Assembly: GCA_963971425.1 (NCBI GenBank)
Contig: OZ020518.1
Span: 17,674,990-17,738,989, forward strand
Direction: 5' to 3'
From: Bryoerythrophyllum caledonicum
Lineage: Eukaryota; Streptophyta; Bryopsida; Pottiales; Pottiaceae
Length of the DNA stretch: 64,000 nt
A program made the translations under genes and the position numbers. The notes under the pieces were generated by a model. The model ran no database searches. It saw nothing but the letters and a program-made list of their open reading frames with translations, and was not told the origin of the DNA. This document shows, piece by piece, positions 59,817 to 64,000 of this stretch (position 1 is the first letter of the stretch; every line of letters begins with the position of its first letter).

Positions 59817-61301
59817 ATGAAAACAGACTACTGCTTGCACAAATCTCGAATCAGTTGCCAAGACACAAGACCTTACGATGACCAACTCTCTGCAAGATCA
59901 GTTAAGTATTCCTGTGGCACTTCACATCTCACAAACTTTCAAAAGTGTATATGTAATTTAGATTCGCATGTAGTGGTGAGTGTAGTAGGAGTAGGACCAA
60001 GTATTAACTTGCTTTGCAAGAAGGAGAATAGTAGTTGCTTGCCCTGGAAAATACCACACAGGAAAGACAGGAAGAACAAGTCAAGACAACTGCAGTCACT
60101 GAAGAGAGGACATCCAAGCAGGAAAGAAGTAGAGAGCGACATGAAACAGACCCAAGAACACGAAGAAGCGGGACAATACAACAATCGAGACCGCAGCCCT
60201 TCATCAGACTCGCGACACAAAAGCAACAACCGAACCCGTGGCCAAGACATGAGAGTTGCACACAACGAATCGTACTTTGAGTACCCAGCTAAGTCATGTA
60301 TCAGTATTTCGCTGTTTTTGAAGTTCCAGGCTAGAATACGCTTCACAGACTCACATATATTAGGAGTAAACATATCGACTAACCACCAGCACACAAAGGT
60401 GAACCAATGGTGCACATACAGGGCTGCAAATACACATCAGCTCCGCGGCCACAAATACCGAGGCTCTGCATCAGCCCTACGCCGCGCCGAAGTTAAGACA
60501 GCCATATACAGAAGATCCAAAGCGCAGCCCTACACAAAAACAACATCAGCACCCGCATCAGCTACAAGACACCAACAACACAATGCCTTTTCAACCAAGG
60601 TAAGTATCCTAACCTCACCTCCAAAACTAACGCCATTTCAACTTTCTTCCAGCATCAATCAGGATTTCAAGACCAAATCGCTCACCACCAAATTTCCAAC
60701 AAATCATAAAGAATACAAAGCCACCGCAACCAAGCAACCTGAAGAGGAAGGAGCATTGTCACTCACCCTACACACACCAGAAGATCTCGAAGCTCAAGCC
60801 TCACACCTCCATCACCACCTGCAGGCTAAAAAACAGCCACAGCAGCAAGATATCAAGACCCCAATACGTCATTCAAAACCAAGGTATGTGCAAAATCAGG
60901 TAAGTACCTACACCAATCCGTCACCTTCGATATCTCCTTTCTGCAAAATACCACTAAACAATGACAGGAACTACAAGAAAGTCACAAGACCACACTGCCA
61001 GCCGCCACTACAATGCAACCCCAGCAACCCTAGCAGCCGCAACCGCCCAGTAAACACCCAATTTTGGCAAGATCAAGACCTAAACGACCATCCCAACCAA
61101 CACAACCATAGATCTACAGCCAAGCGACACTTTGAAGAGGACAACCCTAAACGGCGACAAATCCAAAAACGAAGACGTTCATTACACGCAAGGACATCCA
61201 TCAAAAATCCACAAAACACAAGGTATATATCACACCCCTTCCCCACTACCAAATCCTCTCACTTCTGCCTATTGCGCGAACACCTACTCTCTGCTATATA
61301 G
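59817..61301 (+). other. Long low-complexity ORF with strong splice-donor-like sites, unassigned
   Basis: A 494-codon open frame from an ATG, rich in Lys, Ser, Thr, Gln and Asn, with no recognised domain. The base composition (C and A rich, few T) may explain the lack of stops. Donor-like AAGGTAAGTAT (60598), AAGGTATGTG (60881), CAGGTAAGTACC (60898) and AAGGTATATAT (61221) occur, with acceptor-like TTCTTCCAG at 60652. They suggest a spliced transcript or imperfect duplications rather than one coding exon. I give no function. Confidence 0.25.
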
Positions 61302-62990
61302 AAGCGTGCTACCTGCACAAACCAAGAGAAGGGTGCTTACCAAAAGGATGCTTTGAGGGAGAGCGCACTGCCGCCCACACCGCTAGGAGCTTCGCAGAAT
61401 GGTGTTAGATCACACTCGAACCGTGAAGATCAGAGGTGGGACGCACTGCTGCACTCGAAACCAGGAGTCCGGCAGGAGAACGCAACTCCAAGCTCACAGC
61501 AGATATCCGTGGAGAAGGAGGTGCGGACATCCGAACAGCAGAGACTCCATCTCGTCAACAACATACTGACTGCGTCACCATCGCAGAAACCTTTCCACAG
61601 TGAAGCACCCCTAACCCATTTCTTTCAAATTATTATTGTCTAGGTCTTGTCCAAGTATGCACTAGAAAAATGTTGCTTGTGTAAGGACGCACCTCAAGTC
61701 GCATTGTTCATGTATAACATATCCGAACAAATTAGGTCTGGTAACTTCGTAGAACAGCTAACAAAAGTTAAGACGAGACGAAGACTGCAGGTCAACCCAA
61801 ATAGACGAAACCACTTAGCAAGAATCGCACGACCTTGGAGGGCGGATCGCGAGAAGCCCCGCAGGACGAAACCCCCATCGGAAAGGTCGTCTCTAACTGC
61901 GGAGAAAAACGGCGCTGTCCACCCACGCCGCAGCTCACGAGTCGTCAACAGAAGACTGCAGACTTGGAGAACCCACCCACGCCCCAGATCACGAGACAGC
62001 CGTAGAAGTCCGCAGAGTTGGAAGATCATAGCAGAGAAAGACGCGAGCTCCAGAAGCAAGGCAGGCAACGTCGCTGCCAAAGAAGTAGAAAAGTTGGGAG
62101 ACACGACCTGCGAGGCAGTCCAGTGGAAGAAGATCGTAGGGCGGGTGAAGCGAAGGCGGGCAAAGCAAGCCCAGCGAGGGCAGAAGAAGCAAGTGCAGCG
62201 AACGAAGGGCGGACAAAGCAAGTCCAGCAAAAACACGACCAGCGAGGGCGGGCGAAGCAAGTCTAACGAAGGAGACACGATCAAGAAAGGAGGGCGCAGA
62301 ACGAAGGGCGAGCGAAGCAAGGGTCAAAGAGGGAACGGCGGAACCTCAGGAACAAACCCTCGCTCGAGCCAGAGAGGAAGGAAGGGCGACAGAGCATTAG
62401 GCCCAAGAAGTCAGATTGGTCCAACGGACAACTCCAGTGCCATTCAAGGGATTGACCAAGGAGTGCACAAGAGAAGGAGCCGGTTGAAGGACACTAAACC
62501 CTCGTTTACTAATTCAAAAAAGTGGCACCACTGGAACAAGAGTCATCACAGCAACAATCAAGTGGGTACCCCTCAATCAGGTCATAGCCTCTTCTTACTC
62601 TCTCCACAAATTGTCATTCCTTGTTATCTCCGGGTTTATTATGCAAACCTTTGGAAGTGTATTCATATTTTAATATTAAAATTAGTTACTTGGAGAGGTG
62701 ACCTTTTTTATGGCACCTCTCTTGCGTGGGTATGTGTACAAATCTCTATATGCCACAACATCAACTCTTCATACTTAAAGTTGCTAGATAAAAGGGGGCA
62801 TGTTCGTTGTTTGAATGGATTTTGGTGGTATATCAATTGTATGGGCACTTTATACTCCTTGATCTCTTTAACTTCACCAAGCCCTCAATGTATATTGAGG
62901 GAAGAAGTTAAAAGCAAGGTGATAAGGAGTAAACCAAAAGTAGCACTCTATACCTTCTCTAGTAACACTTTAATTCTTGCTAGGTACAGT
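61302..62990. other. Lys/Arg-rich repeat-bearing stretch, unassigned
   Basis: About 62140-62320 has degenerate units with GGGCGGACAAAGCAAG and GGGCGAGCGAAGCAAG, giving Gly/Lys/Ser/Arg-rich translation on the plus strand. No family is recognised. 62500-62990 is AT-richer and looks non-coding. Confidence 0.35.
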
Positions 62991-64000
62991 ATGTCTCAAC
63001 TTCAAGCTGCTGCTACCTTGTCCAAGCGATTGTTTGTTGAAGTAGTGGAACAAAACCCATGTGTTACAAATGGTACCCAAAACACCCTAGCTATTGCAAG
63101 TGCCATCCAAAAGAAGGTGAAGGCAACAAGTTTGCCTTACACTGAATATTGGTTAGGTTTTCATACCATGGAATACACTTGCAAAGAAAAAAGGTAATCC
63201 AAAAATCCCCATTCTCTCCCTAGAAGAATTGGTCAAAAATGGTCTAAGTTCGAAAGAGGCGGCGGAAAGTATTGAAGCATTGCCTGCCTTTTCATATACT
63301 CCCCAAGAGGAGTGGCCCTCAAGTAGGGTTGATGGAAAGGATGGCAACCACTTCAATCTCACCCAACTTCCAAGTGAAGTTGAGGTAGATGAGGAAGGTT
63401 TTGCCCTAGATTACCAAGTCTCAATTCACTTTGAACTTGGTGATCAAATATGGAGTAAGGATGTTATTTTAGAGATGATAAAATTAAGGCTCAAAAACAT
63501 GGAAATCCCTATTGGGACCCGCATCGGTGAGCCAATAGCCATCTTTTGCTATTATCAAACCGAAAATTGGAATGGAGTATTTAAATTACACCTGAAAAAC
63601 CCAAAAATAGATGCAAAGGGATTATTACAAGGGATAAGGCCTTTCATCCTTATCTTGAGTGAAGGAATCCCACACAAAGGAAAAGTGTGCAAGTCATACG
63701 ACGCCTTAGCCTTCTCGCATCTATTATCCGTAAAAATATCAGGTACGAATCTTGTTAATAAAGAACCACATGACTTGCATGAGGAAATAGTGAGAGATAG
63801 TTTTGCAAGAGGGTACGACTTTGAGGTGACATGAGTGGAAAAAAAGGGTTTTTCCGAGTTTGCGTGGGTCAAAACTCCTTCTCCAGTATAAGCTGCCAAA
63901 GTAAAAGATTACAAAATCTCATTTGACAATGAGATCTTTGCACCAATCTTTGCAACGCGGAAAATGGATGAAGATGAGATTGCAAAAAAGAATTGTCTAA
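62991..64000 (+). pseudogene. Transposon-associated ORF of unrecognised family, frameshifted, runs off the right edge
   Basis: From the ATG at 62991: MSQLQAAATLSKRLFVEVVE, then CVTNGTQNTLAIASAIQKKV. The frame is lost at an A-run near 63180-63192. The next frame (to 63834) reads PKIPILSLEELVKNGLS, TRIGEPIAIFCYYQTENWNG and FSHLLSVKISG. It ends at a TGA at 63832-63834, but homologous-looking sequence resumes in other frames (FAWVKTPSPV, then KISFDNEIFAPIFATRKMDE) up to the window end. This resembles a repeat protein common in non-seed plants, perhaps a LINE or retroelement ORF1; that is a recollection, not a search. Damage: at least two frameshifts and one or two stops. Confidence 0.4.

Overview
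This is a nuclear window from a land plant. The evidence is an intact SmE spliceosomal gene very like the plant version, an eight-exon nuclear gene for a plastid Ycf45/SPD1-type AAA+ protein with a transit-peptide-like N-terminus and canonical GT-AG introns, and plant retroelements (a Ty3/gypsy element of Athila/Tat type, and an L1-like LINE with a DUF4283-type ORF1). A DD34E Tc1-type transposon fits a non-seed plant (moss, lycophyte or fern) better than a flowering plant, but this is inference. Only two genes look like ordinary host genes: SmE at 27.1-27.4 kb (minus) and SPD1/Ycf45-like at 51.2-54.5 kb (plus). Most of the rest is mobile DNA or its debris.

Layout. 0-1.7 kb: broken hAT transposase (minus), cut by the window edge. 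2.2-10.6 kb: three diverged copies (all minus) of a protein family I do not recognise, with a conserved Trp/Cys/His-rich N-terminal half and a coiled-coil tail, plus an uninterrupted 434-codon RING-like ORF between copies 2 and 3. This cluster is interspersed with CpG-rich minisatellites of about 20-21 bp units (1.9, 3.4, 5.4-5.8 and 10.8-11.5 kb). The last array contains a 200-N gap across which the repeat orientation flips. 11.6-18.8 kb: a damaged Ty3/gypsy element (gag-protease, RT, RNase H-integrase) with a downstream coiled-coil accessory ORF. 22.0-23.1 kb: truncated LTR-like copy, the inverted relative of part of the 36.8-40.4 kb element. 27.1 kb: SmE. 28.5-30.6 kb: complete Tc1-type transposon with terminal inverted repeats and TA duplication. 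35.3-35.7 kb: gypsy integrase fragment. 36.8-40.4 kb: a 3559-bp TG...CA element with a 5-bp target duplication that carries a broken accessory ORF but no second LTR. 43.2-49.3 kb: LINE with poly(A) tail and 12-bp target duplication, damaged only by stop codons. 51.2-54.5 kb: SPD1/Ycf45-like. 54.7-55.1 kb: two tandem SINE-like elements. 58.6-59.1 kb: an uninterrupted (AAC)n tract of about 517 bp. 59.8-64 kb: low-complexity ORFs and, at the right edge, a broken transposon-associated ORF.

The most unusual parts are: the three-copy family, whose copies are all interrupted within a few codons of the same place; the RING-like ORF beside them; the CpG-rich arrays around them; and the LTR-like unit carrying its own promoter-like region and accessory ORF, which has the same overall architecture as the ORF behind the gypsy pol gene. 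None of these could be searched against databases here.
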